Assembly: GCA_017427185.1 (NCBI GenBank)
Contig: JAFRTJ010000056.1
Span: 1 to 64,000 of the forward strand
Length of the DNA: 64,000 nucleotides
Source of the DNA: Bacteroidaceae bacterium
GTDB lineage: Bacteria; Bacteroidota; Bacteroidia; Bacteroidales; Bacteroidaceae
Direction: 5' to 3'
Numbering within the stretch: the stretch's first letter is position 1; every line of letters starts with the position of its first letter. Shown here piece by piece: positions 20,517 through 28,400 of the stretch. The notes under the pieces are model-generated. The model was not told where the DNA came from, made no database searches, and saw nothing but the letters and a program-made list of their open reading frames with translations. The translations under genes were made by a program, and so were the position numbers.

Positions 20517-20548
20517 CAAAATTACTGCTTTTTGCTTAATTAAGCAAA
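20517..20548 (-). promoter_or_regulatory. pgk promoter, overlapping the nth stop codon
   Basis: TTTG (20548-20545), exactly 20 bases, then TAATTTTG (20524-20517) on the minus strand: a full Bacteroidetes promoter. The -33 box lies within the last codons of nth, whose stop is at 20542-20540. Start of transcription is expected near 20510, giving a leader of about 45 bases. Confidence 0.8.
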
Positions 20549-21175
20549 TTTGCGGGCACAAATTTCCAGCAGACCGCATTGTTCACATTTTGGCTTGAGG
20601 GCGGTGCATACATATCGTCCGTGCAGGATAAGCCAGTGATGAGCATCGCGAATTGTCTCGTTGGGCAGATACTTCACCAGCATGCGTTCCACACTGAGTG
20701 GGGTTGTGCAGGATTTGGGGACGAGTCCGATGCGGTGACTTACCCTGAAGACATGGGTATCAACCGCCATCGCTGCCTGATGGAATACTACGCTCAGTAC
20801 CACATTGGCTGTTTTGCGTCCCACACCAGGCAGTTTTGTCAGTTCCTCCATCGTGTGTGGGACTTCTCCATTGAAATCCTTTTGCAGCATTTGAGCCATC
20901 GCGACCAGATGTTTCGCCTTGCTGTTGGGGTATGAGACAGATTTGATGTACTCATATATAACCTCTGGAGCGGCCAGCGACATGGATTCAGCGTTGGGAT
21001 AATCCTCAAAGAGGCGGGGTGTCACTTGATTGATCCGCTTGTCTGTGCATTGAGCGCTGAGCATCACTGCCACCAATAGTTCGAACGGGTCTTGATATTG
21101 CAGTTCCGTCCTCACCACAGGCATAGCTTTCTGGAAGTATTCCACTACTCGGTCGTACAGGTCTTGTCTTCTCAC
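20540..21175 (-). CDS. nth: Endonuclease III (DNA glycosylase/AP lyase)
   Basis: A 211-residue base-excision-repair enzyme that removes oxidised pyrimidines. The helix-hairpin-helix LPGVGRKTANVVL contains the catalytic Lys, and VDTHVFRVSHR contains the catalytic Asp. The C-terminus carries the four-Cys iron-sulfur motif C-x6-C-x2-C-x5-C (CTALKPKCEQCGLLEIC). It starts 34 bases after the glutaminase-like gene and ends inside the pgk promoter. Confidence 0.97.
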   Translation of the reverse strand: MRRQDLYDRVVEYFQKAMPVVRTELQYQDPFELLVAVMLSAQCTDKRINQVTPRLFEDYPNAESMSLAAPEVIYEYIKSVSYPNSKAKHLVAMAQMLQKDFNGEVPHTMEELTKLPGVGRKTANVVLSVVFHQAAMAVDTHVFRVSHRIGLVPKSCTTPLSVERMLVKYLPNETIRDAHHWLILHGRYVCTALKPKCEQCGLLEICARKFA

Positions 21176-21209
21176 GTTTCTTCTATCTGCAGGGTTTATG
21201 CTAAATGCT

Positions 21210-23972
21210 CTACTTGATCAGCACTTTCCTTGAGGTTCCATCAGAGTACCTCACGATTTGGATGCCTTTCTCGCCTTTCTTTGTCTGCTGACCGCTCAGA
21301 TTGTATCTGCCCAATTCAGTCTTAGCATTGCTGCGTGACACACCTTCCTGAATTCCTTCTATTCCGTCAGGCAGGTTTCCTGCATTCTTTTCCACCAGCA
21401 CTTTTGCCCATAATCCACCGATTACAGAACGGCCTCGGAAAGCTACTGCTGATGCATTTTCTGTCTGGTGCCAGTCACTTAGCGGCCATCGTGATGTGGT
21501 CTCGTTGGCGAATCTCCACTCAGTATCCATGATGGCGTTGAAGTCGGCCTCTTTAGTCGTCATAGCAGCCACCCAAGCGTTCCAGTCAGATTTGCAAGAG
21601 TTGTCGCGGCTGTCGAGAGGAAGTCCATATTTCTTTATCTTTTTCAGGTAAAAAGGAATTTCCACTCCCATCACGTCGCCGGTGTAGTCATCATTGAAGA
21701 TGTTCCATCCCCAAAGCTTATCCCAAAGCATGTTGTATTTCAGGCCCCAGTGAGTCGAATTCTGGAACTCCATGTAGTACCACGTTCCGTCCTTCGAGCG
21801 GTCCATATCCACCCAGTAGTGGGCATACTCTCGAGCGGTAGCCATATGTTTTTCGTAGAGGTCATCGTAACCCAGCATCTTGCACATCTCAGCGAAAGAG
21901 GCGATGCCCATGATGGCTTTCACTGCCAGGTTTGCATTGCGCTTGCTGGAGCCCTTGAAGTCATCTGTACAGAGCTGGTTGCCAGGTTCCTTGCCATTGT
22001 CAACGAGGAACTGATTCCACGAAGTCAGTACTTTCCAGTATTTCCTCAGGTAATCCAGATCGCCGTCCTTTTTGGCGATGTAGGCAGCCAGCGTGATGAT
22101 GTTGGCGCTTTCCTCCAATGGCATAGTGGATCCGTCGTTGGCTCGCGGGTTGCCATACACGTTTCCATTGGCGTGGGGATAGGTTCCCAAGTCGTGGGCG
22201 GCAAAGTTGTAGGGCCATCGTCCAGAGTAGCAGTAATCAAGGATACTGGTAATCATCGCCTTTTGAAGTGCTGGATTGTAGCTCAGGAAGAGTGGCGAGG
22301 AGGGATAGGTCAGGTCGACAGTATTCACGCAGCCGTTGGAATTGTTCTCTTTAGAGAAGTAGAGCAGGTTTCCGTCCCTATCCTGGAAGAGTTTGTGTGC
22401 AGCCAGCACATGCCGATAGGTGCCTGAAAGCAGTTCAGCATATTTCTTGCTGTGAGTGGCATTGTAGGCATCGTCATAAATCATCCTGTCCATATCGCGG
22501 CTGCGATTCATATAATAGGTATATTTGCTGTCCATCTCCTCGAAAGCCTCGTAGATGGTCTTCTTGTCGCGTGCCCAGTAGCCAGGATAGTTGACTCCAA
22601 AATACTTGATATCGTAGCGTTCGTCGTAGCCTACCATCAGGTAGCCAGATGCTTTCGTTCCTTTCCCCAAATCCTTGATGAAGGTTATCATGGGGTAAAG
22701 GGACGAGTTGGCAGAACGGTATACGGCTTCCTTGACTGTGGAAATCTTGCCGTCTGAGGCAAACTCTCTCTCCGCATCGTTGTAGTCAGCCACGCAGACA
22801 TCCCCACCATCCACGGCAGGGAGATAGATGTATCCCCAGTCGATGGTGATCATGTCACCAACGCGACTCAGGATGCTTTGAGCCTGGGTACCTGCATTCA
22901 CGTATTTTCTGCCATCCTTCTCATGCGTTCGATGAACAGTGGCTTGCGTACCGTTGTAGACGGTCATCTCGGAAGTGAATCCATAATAGAACTGCACGTC
23001 ATGCTCCTGGCCGTCATTCGAGGTCACGCGGTAGCTGATGTAGTTGATGGGAGTGGAGATGGACTCCAGGTCGTCGATGATCATGGGAGCTGTGAATACC
23101 ACGTCCAGATTGACAGGTCCACATCTGAAATTGTAGAAGGTATTGCAAGCCAACACGTCCACGTTTCGTTGGATGGCAATCTCCTGGTCAGGATTGTTCA
23201 CCTTCAGGTTCTCGTAGAGACCAAAGTCGCAATATGCGCCTCCCGTCTGGTTCTGGCAGCGGACAGCTATCACGTTGTCGCCCTCGTGGAGGTAAGCCAT
23301 TATCTCAGGTTTCAGTTTGAAGACCACATTGGGAGCCCAGTTGTAGCCGGAATTGATGACGAGTCTGCCATTGATGAAGAGATAGAAGTAATCATCGTGG
23401 GAATACTTCACATAGAGTTCCTTCTCGAGATCCTCGGCTTTCAGATTCACATGCCGGCGGACGTAGACACTCGTCCCTTCCTTATACCATTCTGTTCCCA
23501 CGTTGGTGTGCCAGTCATCCGGACAGTTGGTGCTTCCGTGATAGGGACAGCCGAAGGCTCCCCTCATGGTTTCCCATCCTGAGTCGTCGAAGTCCTCGCG
23601 TGCCCAAGTAATGCCTGTAGCAGGAGGCGTGGAACCTATGTATGCCTTTGCTGACCAGCCTCTGTCGGAGGTCATGGGAAGCAAAGCATTACCCAGAATG
23701 TAGGTCTGTTGTTGCCCCATCCATCGGTATACCTTACCATCTACGCGCAGCAAGCCATCCATCGGCTTCTTGATGTTCGACCAATGGCGAGTGGTGCCGT
23801 CAGTCAGTTTGTCGTAGGGTGACCAAAAAGAGATATAAGGGTCGTTCACGATGAGGGGTACGGCAGGAAGGCGCAGGTCGATGTTCTTGTAAGGTTCGAA
23901 AAAAGCGTCCTCCTGAGCGGATGCGGTCAAGGCAAGCATCAGGGATGCAACCACGGTGTAAAATCTATTCAT
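21210..23972 (-). CDS. Exported glutaminase-like protein (GtaA family) with jelly-roll insert and sorting tail
   Basis: A 920-residue protein with signal peptide (MNRFYTVVASLMLALTASA). The opening RLPAVPLIVNDPYISFWSP and HWSNIKKPMDGLLRVDGK are typical of the DUF4964/DUF5127/DUF4965/DUF1793 glutaminase-like family of Bacteroidetes and fungi. Residues about 115-255 form an insert resembling a galactose-binding jelly roll (WAREDFDDSGWE, YVRRHVNL, LFINGRLV, GDNVIAVRCQN). An all-helical catalytic-type domain follows (TYRHVLAAHKLF, FAAHDLGTYPHANG, MPLEESANIITLAAYI, STHWGLKYNMLWDKLWGWN). The last 40 residues (GRYNLSGQQTKKGEKG...RKVLIK) resemble a T9SS sorting signal. L-glutamine hydrolysis is shown only for fungal members, so the substrate here is uncertain. 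Confidence 0.82.
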   Translation of the reverse strand: MNRFYTVVASLMLALTASAQEDAFFEPYKNIDLRLPAVPLIVNDPYISFWSPYDKLTDGTTRHWSNIKKPMDGLLRVDGKVYRWMGQQQTYILGNALLPMTSDRGWSAKAYIGSTPPATGITWAREDFDDSGWETMRGAFGCPYHGSTNCPDDWHTNVGTEWYKEGTSVYVRRHVNLKAEDLEKELYVKYSHDDYFYLFINGRLVINSGYNWAPNVVFKLKPEIMAYLHEGDNVIAVRCQNQTGGAYCDFGLYENLKVNNPDQEIAIQRNVDVLACNTFYNFRCGPVNLDVVFTAPMIIDDLESISTPINYISYRVTSNDGQEHDVQFYYGFTSEMTVYNGTQATVHRTHEKDGRKYVNAGTQAQSILSRVGDMITIDWGYIYLPAVDGGDVCVADYNDAEREFASDGKISTVKEAVYRSANSSLYPMITFIKDLGKGTKASGYLMVGYDERYDIKYFGVNYPGYWARDKKTIYEAFEEMDSKYTYYMNRSRDMDRMIYDDAYNATHSKKYAELLSGTYRHVLAAHKLFQDRDGNLLYFSKENNSNGCVNTVDLTYPSSPLFLSYNPALQKAMITSILDYCYSGRWPYNFAAHDLGTYPHANGNVYGNPRANDGSTMPLEESANIITLAAYIAKKDGDLDYLRKYWKVLTSWNQFLVDNGKEPGNQLCTDDFKGSSKRNANLAVKAIMGIASFAEMCKMLGYDDLYEKHMATAREYAHYWVDMDRSKDGTWYYMEFQNSTHWGLKYNMLWDKLWGWNIFNDDYTGDVMGVEIPFYLKKIKKYGLPLDSRDNSCKSDWNAWVAAMTTKEADFNAIMDTEWRFANETTSRWPLSDWHQTENASAVAFRGRSVIGGLWAKVLVEKNAGNLPDGIEGIQEGVSRSNAKTELGRYNLSGQQTKKGEKGIQIVRYSDGTSRKVLIK

Positions 23973-24068
23973 CTTGTTCTTTGGGTTTTATATGAAAACA
24001 TTCTTTGTATCAATCTTTTACCTTCCAATTTGCCAATGATTCAACGGGAAAGGTTCTTCTTTACGCTA

Positions 24069-24100
24069 CAAAGGTATGCTTTTTTTTTCATATCTCCAAC
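24069..24100 (-). promoter_or_regulatory. Promoter of the glutaminase-like gene
   Basis: On the minus strand TTG (24099-24097, in GTTG) is followed after 20 bases by TACCTTTG (24076-24069). It would give a 5' leader of about 90 bases. Confidence 0.65.
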
Positions 24101-24171
24101 ACCTTTTTCTTTTTACTGTTCAAATTCTGCATCGTTATCCTCTCCATCCCCTCACGAATCGAAAAACAAAA

Positions 24172-24265
24172 CTCAACACGTTGATCTTGCCAACACGACA
24201 CGTTGTGTTTGAGGTATCAACGTGATGAATCTGAAGAGAGGAGTCTATGTATGTGCGTACCCTAA
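24172..24265. repeat. Intergenic near-palindrome array A (two full copies, one degenerate) with conserved flank
   Basis: Two ACACGTTG cores (24176-24183 and 24198-24205) have ACGT centres 22 bp apart; a degenerate third copy, CAACGTGA, is centred 20 bp further on (24218-24225). About 45 bp after the second core, 24245-24265 closely resembles the sequence after array B (37229-37247), sharing ATGTATGT and CCTAA. The array lies between the divergent glutaminase-like and M64 peptidase genes, about 150 bp upstream of the M64 promoter. It is non-coding on both strands as far as can be seen. The remainder of 23973-24406 holds the two divergent promoters and pyrimidine-rich sequence with no other feature seen. 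Confidence 0.75.
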
Positions 24266-24322
24266 ATGGATGGACGATTTGTTGCTGTTGCAGAAGTCGC
24301 AGCCAAGTTTTTTGACTGTTTT

Positions 24323-24354
24323 TTTGCTTATGCTACTAATTATTCGTATCTTTG
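24323..24354 (+). promoter_or_regulatory. Promoter of the M64 peptidase gene
   Basis: TTTG (24323-24326), 20-base spacer, TATCTTTG (24347-24354): a full consensus promoter with a leader of about 45 bases to the ATG at 24407. Confidence 0.78.
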
Positions 24355-24406
24355 TGTTGAATAATGAGATGAACTGGAGAGTTGAATCATTTTCTAGAAT
24401 TGGTAT

Positions 24407-25696
24407 ATGAGAAATATTCGTATCTTTTTTTCTGTGGCATCCATTCTGTTGGGCTTGGCAGTTCATGCTGATGGGTTCAGTGAGTTTTTTCAAGACAAAA
24501 CTCTACGTCTGGATTACACATTCAGTGGCAACAATCGGGAGCAGCGAATTTATTTGGATGAGATGAAGGTGTCAGATGGATGGTATGGGCGTCGCGTGAA
24601 TATGGATAGCCTGTTGCTGCAGGGTAATGGCCAGATAACTGTCACTGATACGCTGGGAGTGAAGGTGCTTTACCGCCATTCGTTCAGCACACTCTTTCAG
24701 GAATGGCAAACGACGGAGGAAGCTACCAGAGTGGAGAAGTCCTTCGAGAATATTTTCCTGGTGCCTATGCCTCTGATGCCTGTGGACGTGACCGTCACGC
24801 TGACGGACACTCATAACCAAGTGAAATCGACCCTAACGCATCGCGTGGACCCTAAGGACATCCTGATTCGTCCTATCGGAAGATTGGCTGCTAGTCCCTG
24901 GAAATATTTGGTAAAAAATGGTGACAGCAGGGAGAAGATAGACATAACCTTCGTTGCTGAAGGATACCAGTCGGTTGAGATGAATGTTTTCGAGAGGGAT
25001 TGTCGCGATGCGGTAGATGCAATCTTGTCGCACGAGCCCTTCAAGAGCATGAAAGAAAGGTTCAACTTTGTCGCCGTAATGTCGCCATCTGAGGAGAGTG
25101 GGGTGAGCATCCCTCATAAGGGAGAATGGAAGTCAACGGCTCTGGGCAGTAACTATGACACGTTCTACAGTGATCGCTATCTGACCACTCTGCATTTGAA
25201 GCAACTCCACGATGTGCTGGCTGGTGTTCCTTATGAGCATATTGTGATACTTGCCAATACGGAGAATTATGGAGGCGGAGGGATTTACAACAGTTACCTG
25301 ATGAGCGCAGCGCACAATGAGAAGACACGGCCTGTGGTGGTGCATGAGTTTGGTCATAGTTTCGCAGGTCTTGCTGATGAGTATTACTATGACGACCAAT
25401 ACGAGACTCAGTATCCAGCTGATACGGAACCTTGGGAACCCAATCTGACCACCTTGGTGGACTTCGACAGGAAATGGAAGGATATGCTGCCTCGAGGGAC
25501 GAAGATCCCCACAAAGCCTAGCAAGAAGAATCTTTATACAGAAGTAGGCGTTTACGAGGGTGGAGGATACCAGTCAAAGGGCGTGTACAGACCAGCGCAA
25601 GAATGCCGCATGAAAATCAATGAGGCTCCTGTGTTCTGCCCTGTCTGTGAAAGAGCTATCCGGCGTGTAATTAATTATTACACTTCAGGGGAGTAA
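24407..25696 (+). CDS. Exported zinc metallopeptidase, family M64 (IgA peptidase-like)
   Basis: A 429-residue protein with a signal peptide (MRNIRIFFSVASILLGLAVHA). The N-terminal beta-rich region (about 22-160) matches the M64 N-terminal domain (LRLDYTFSGN, RRVNMDSLLLQG). The catalytic domain follows, with KIDITFVAEGY and the extended zinc motif HEFGHSFAGLADEY near residues 312-325, giving two His ligands, a general-base Glu and a downstream acidic ligand. The founding member is the Clostridium ramosum IgA protease; for Bacteroidales homologues the substrate is not established. It is monocistronic, with its own promoter, and convergent with the small holin-like gene set. Confidence 0.88.
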   Translation: MRNIRIFFSVASILLGLAVHADGFSEFFQDKTLRLDYTFSGNNREQRIYLDEMKVSDGWYGRRVNMDSLLLQGNGQITVTDTLGVKVLYRHSFSTLFQEWQTTEEATRVEKSFENIFLVPMPLMPVDVTVTLTDTHNQVKSTLTHRVDPKDILIRPIGRLAASPWKYLVKNGDSREKIDITFVAEGYQSVEMNVFERDCRDAVDAILSHEPFKSMKERFNFVAVMSPSEESGVSIPHKGEWKSTALGSNYDTFYSDRYLTTLHLKQLHDVLAGVPYEHIVILANTENYGGGGIYNSYLMSAAHNEKTRPVVVHEFGHSFAGLADEYYYDDQYETQYPADTEPWEPNLTTLVDFDRKWKDMLPRGTKIPTKPSKKNLYTEVGVYEGGGYQSKGVYRPAQECRMKINEAPVFCPVCERAIRRVINYYTSGE

Positions 25697-25727
25697 TGGT
25701 TAAAGGGGAAAGGGGTAAGTAAGGGAT

Positions 25728-26003
25728 TTACCTCCAGCGTCTTTTGCCACCAAAGAAATTGCGCACAGCCGAGATGAGACCCATACCGATTCGTACGCCT
25801 TCCCAAATGGCTATACCATTGCTGACAAATTGACTTACTCCTTGTGCTTTCGTTTTGGCTCGAGGCACAGGAGCAAAGATTTGGTGGGTTGTGCCAGACA
25901 TCCTGTTGCTGCTCTTTCGTAGCTTCTTGCGTATAGCATCCTTCTCTTGGCGCAGGGAGGCAAGGATGTCAGGGCTGTTGATTATCTGGTCATACTTGGT
26001 CAT
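25728..26003 (-). CDS. Small basic protein of the YtxH/holin-like gene set
   Basis: A 91-residue protein beginning MTKYDQIINSPDILASL. The first half is charged helix (RQEKDAIRKKLRK); the C-terminal part contains a weakly hydrophobic stretch (GVRIGMGLISAVRNFFGG) and a basic end (KRRWR). No known domain was recognised. Its ATG at 26003 overlaps the preceding holin-like gene by 14 bases, so the longer ORF opening at 26135 is rejected. Bacteroidales commonly have such a gene after a YtxH protein and a holin-like protein, and the set is probably a stress- or envelope-related operon. Confidence 0.7.
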   Translation of the reverse strand: MTKYDQIINSPDILASLRQEKDAIRKKLRKSSNRMSGTTHQIFAPVPRAKTKAQGVSQFVSNGIAIWEGVRIGMGLISAVRNFFGGKRRWR

Positions 26004-26382
26004 CGGCTGTTTCCTCCTCTTCTTCGTCTTCTTTATCAATAAAGATGCTGACCATGAGGCGGGCGATAGGACGCAGAATCCATTTGCCTCGATTCCGATA
26101 GAGAACAAGCAGGCCAATGAAGAGCACACCGGCAATGGTCAGGAATCCGATAGGCTGGCTGTTGGCCAAATCACCTATCCATTGTGCTAATGCAAAAGTT
26201 GCGAAGAACAGAATCATGGATCCCACCAGAATGCAAATGGAAACTACGGAAACAGCAGACAAGAGTACCGTCAGCTTGTCTGCTGCATCCATAGAGACAT
26301 ATTTCTTTTGCAGACCCAGATAGGTCTTCAGTTCCTGCAGCAGCTCCTGGAAATTCTCTGTATATTTCCTGGTTGTCAGCAT
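25990..26382 (-). CDS. Holin-X-like integral membrane protein (phage-holin superfamily, chromosomal type)
   Basis: A 130-residue protein with a short amphipathic N-terminus (NFQELLQELKTYLGLQKKY) and two hydrophobic helices (LSAVSVVSICILVGSMILFFATFAL and FLTIAGVLFIGLLVLY separated by a short loop; each quoted only in part for the motif). The tail is strongly acidic (DKEDEEEEET). This is the layout of PF07332-like Holin-X proteins, which in Bacteroidetes are ordinary chromosomal genes rather than phage lysis genes. It lies 17 bases after ytxH and overlaps the following small gene. Confidence 0.78.
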   Translation of the reverse strand: MLTTRKYTENFQELLQELKTYLGLQKKYVSMDAADKLTVLLSAVSVVSICILVGSMILFFATFALAQWIGDLANSQPIGFLTIAGVLFIGLLVLYRNRGKWILRPIARLMVSIFIDKEDEEEEETADDQV

Positions 26383-26399
26383 GGGCTGGCTATCGTCTT

Positions 26400-26615
26400 T
26401 TATTCGTCTTTGTCGCCTGCAGATTGGATTTCCTCAGCAATCTCGTCAACGAGGTCTTCCATGTCCTTGCGGTTCAGTTTGATAGCACGCTTGCGCAGAA
26501 TCTCAGCAATTCTGTCGCGAAGGTCGCTTCCCTTCTCAGGAGCAAGCAACAAACCACATGCTGTGCCAATAGCAGCACCACTTATGAATGCAACAAAATA
26601 ATTAAAGGCTTTCAT
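26400..26615 (-). CDS. YtxH-domain small membrane-anchored protein
   Basis: A 71-residue protein: one N-terminal hydrophobic glycine-rich helix (FVAFISGAAIGTACGLLLAPEKG), then a charged amphipathic tail (DLRDRIAEIL, MEDLVDEIAEEI). GLLLAP with a following basic/acidic helix is the YtxH signature. It is the first gene of a three-gene operon with its own promoter (26648-26680). The ORF extends upstream to 26690, but that part lies before the predicted transcription start. Confidence 0.85.
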   Translation of the reverse strand: MKAFNYFVAFISGAAIGTACGLLLAPEKGSDLRDRIAEILRKRAIKLNRKDMEDLVDEIAEEIQSAGDKDE

Positions 26616-26647
26616 GTTTTTAATCCGTTTTTTGTTAGTAGTTGATG

Positions 26648-26680
26648 CAAATATAGTGTTTTTTCTGCATATCATTCCAA
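26648..26680 (-). promoter_or_regulatory. Promoter of the ytxH operon
   Basis: TATATTTG (26655-26648) on the minus strand, with TTG (26680-26678) upstream after a spacer of about 22 bases. It is divergent from the SPOR lipoprotein promoter. Confidence 0.55.
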
Positions 26681-26728
26681 GGAAATGCAAATTTAATGCG
26701 TCTTTTAACGTTTTTTTTCTGCTTTACC

Positions 26729-26759
26729 TTTGTTATTAATGGGAAAAATGCTAACTTTG
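26729..26759 (+). promoter_or_regulatory. Promoter of the SPOR lipoprotein gene
   Basis: TTTG (26729-26732), 19-base spacer, TAACTTTG (26752-26759): full consensus, with a leader of about 58 bases that is very A-rich before the ATG. Confidence 0.78.
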
Positions 26760-26823
26760 CAGTGATATAAACAAATAAGGCATATAAATCTAAATTCAAA
26801 CATAAAAAATTAACAAAAGTCGT

Positions 26824-27309
26824 ATGAAGAAGTTTTTACTGATGGGCACAGCCCTGTGTATGGTGTTTGCAATGAGTTCTTGTAAGAGTAAGGAAAGTGC
26901 TTATAAGAAAGCTTATGAGAAAGCTAAGGCTCAACAGGAAGTAACCACTACTACTACTCAGCAAACCAATCCCGTTGCTGTTACTCCTGTAACCACTACT
27001 ACCACTACTCCTGCTACTGACTACAGCAATGTCAGTGTTCGTTCTGAGAGTGTTTCTCTGGTTTCTGGTCCTGCTTTGAAGGCATATAGCGTCGTTGTAG
27101 GTAGTTTCGGTGTGAAGAGCAATGCTACTGGTTTGGCCAGCACACTCTCTGGTAAGGGTTATACTCCTCGCGTAGTTCAGGCCTCTACCACTCAAGGCAC
27201 CATGTATCGTGTGATTGCCACCAGCTATGACACGAAGGCAGAGGCTGCTCAGAGCCGCAACAGTCTGGAAGGTCAGTATCCCGGCGCTTGGTTGCTGTAT
27301 CAGAAATAA
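26824..27309 (+). CDS. SPOR-domain lipoprotein
   Basis: A 161-residue protein with a lipobox (FAMSSC, Cys about 20), a charged helical stretch (KESAYKKAYEKAKAQQ), a low-complexity Thr-rich linker (residues about 40-62, encoded by ACT/ACC repeats) and a C-terminal SPOR domain (YSVVVGSFGVKSNATGLASTL, GTMYRVIATSYDTKAEA). SPOR domains bind denuded peptidoglycan at division sites, so the protein is probably anchored in the outer membrane and touches septal murein. It is followed 24 bases later by ruvX and is probably cotranscribed with it. Confidence 0.87.
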   Translation: MKKFLLMGTALCMVFAMSSCKSKESAYKKAYEKAKAQQEVTTTTTQQTNPVAVTPVTTTTTTPATDYSNVSVRSESVSLVSGPALKAYSVVVGSFGVKSNATGLASTLSGKGYTPRVVQASTTQGTMYRVIATSYDTKAEAAQSRNSLEGQYPGAWLLYQK

Positions 27310-27333
27310 TACTCCTTACCTTATCTATATAAG

Positions 27334-27753
27334 GTGAGTAGAGTCCTATGTATAGACTACGGGGTCCGTCGCACAGGTATTGCTGTGACGGACCCTTTGC
27401 AGATAATAGCGAATGGTCTGACCACTGTGGAGACGCAAAAGCTGATGAAGTTTCTGCAAGACTACGTGGCACAAGAAAAGGTGGAACGCTTTGTGGTGGG
27501 ACTACCGAAGCAGACCAACGGGCGAGACAGTGACAATCTGCCTCGAGTGAAAACCTTTGTAGAGCAATTGGAGAAAGCAATACCAAACATACCTGTGGAG
27601 ATGTGGGACGAACGCTACACCAGTGTGTTGGCTCACCAGGCGATGCTGCAAGGCGGACTGAGGAAGAAGGCGCGTCAGGACAAAGCTTTGGTAGACGAGA
27701 TAAGTGCGTGCATCATCCTGCAAGGATGGATGGAGGGACATCGGAATTGTTAA
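27334..27753 (+). CDS. ruvX: RuvX/YqgF putative Holliday junction resolvase / pre-rRNA nuclease
   Basis: A 139-residue RNase H-fold protein. The first catalytic Asp is in VLCIDYGVRRTGIAV, the Glu follows in VGLPKQTNGRD... VEMWDERYTS, and the last Asp in KALVDEISACIILQ. YqgF proteins process the 5' end of 16S rRNA in E. coli and resemble RuvC. The start codon is GTG at 27334; the nearest ATG is out of frame and the GTG gives the usual family N-terminus. It lies in a run SPOR lipoprotein - ruvX - def - TPR. Confidence 0.93.
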   Translation: MSRVLCIDYGVRRTGIAVTDPLQIIANGLTTVETQKLMKFLQDYVAQEKVERFVVGLPKQTNGRDSDNLPRVKTFVEQLEKAIPNIPVEMWDERYTSVLAHQAMLQGGLRKKARQDKALVDEISACIILQGWMEGHRNC

Positions 27754-27793
27754 ACAGAAACGAACAAAGTAGGAAAGATATAACCGCGAGAAC

Positions 27794-28351
27794 ATGATTT
27801 TGCCAATATACACCTATGGTCAGCCTGTCCTGCGCAAGGTGGCTGAGGATATCGATGAGAACTATCCTGATTTGGAGAACTTGATAAAAAACATGTATGA
27901 CACGCTGGCTCACAGTGAAGGCATCGGTTTGGCTGCTCCCCAGATAGGACTCAGTATCCGACTGGTGGTAATCAATTTGGACCTTATCAGCGAGGATTTT
28001 CCAGAGTACAAAGGTTTCATCCATACTTTCATCAATCCGCATATTGATGAATTGGATGATACAGAAATGGATACAATGGAGGAAGGGTGCCTGTCGATTC
28101 CAGGTATCCACGAGTCGGTGAAGCGACCCACACGCATTCATGTGACCTATCTGGACGAGAATTTCCAGTCTCACGATGAGTGGGTAAGTGGTTATCTGGC
28201 ACGAGTGATGCAGCATGAGTTTGATCATTTGGACGGTAAGGTCTTCACGGATCATCTGACAGGTCTCCGCAAACAGCTTACCCGTTCGAAACTGCTGGCT
28301 ATTTCAAAAGGGAAATTCACCTGCAACTACAAGGTGAAGGTAAAAAGGTAA
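27794..28351 (+). CDS. def: Peptide deformylase
   Basis: A 185-residue metalloenzyme that removes the formyl group from nascent proteins. All three signature motifs are present: GIGLAAPQIG, EEGCLSIPG (metal-ligand Cys) and QHEFDHLDG (two His ligands and the catalytic Glu). It is separated from ruvX by 40 bases, a pairing common in Bacteroidetes, and is followed 49 bases later by a TPR gene. Confidence 0.97.
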   Translation: MILPIYTYGQPVLRKVAEDIDENYPDLENLIKNMYDTLAHSEGIGLAAPQIGLSIRLVVINLDLISEDFPEYKGFIHTFINPHIDELDDTEMDTMEEGCLSIPGIHESVKRPTRIHVTYLDENFQSHDEWVSGYLARVMQHEFDHLDGKVFTDHLTGLRKQLTRSKLLAISKGKFTCNYKVKVKR

Positions 28352-28400
28352 GTTTGCACTTTCTTCGTTGTAACCCGCAACGGTAATAAGATTGGAAAAG

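Noticed and set aside
22878-23582. Plus-strand ORF of 234 codons inside the glutaminase-like gene
   Set aside because: It is a shadow of a well-supported minus-strand enzyme; no promoter or domain supports it. The same applies to long shadows at 19957-20499, 31041-31727, 38732-39613 and 36300-36914.
25728-26615. Prophage remnant suggested by the holin-like gene
   Set aside because: The holin-like protein lies in a YtxH operon typical of Bacteroidetes chromosomes, and no other phage gene is nearby.
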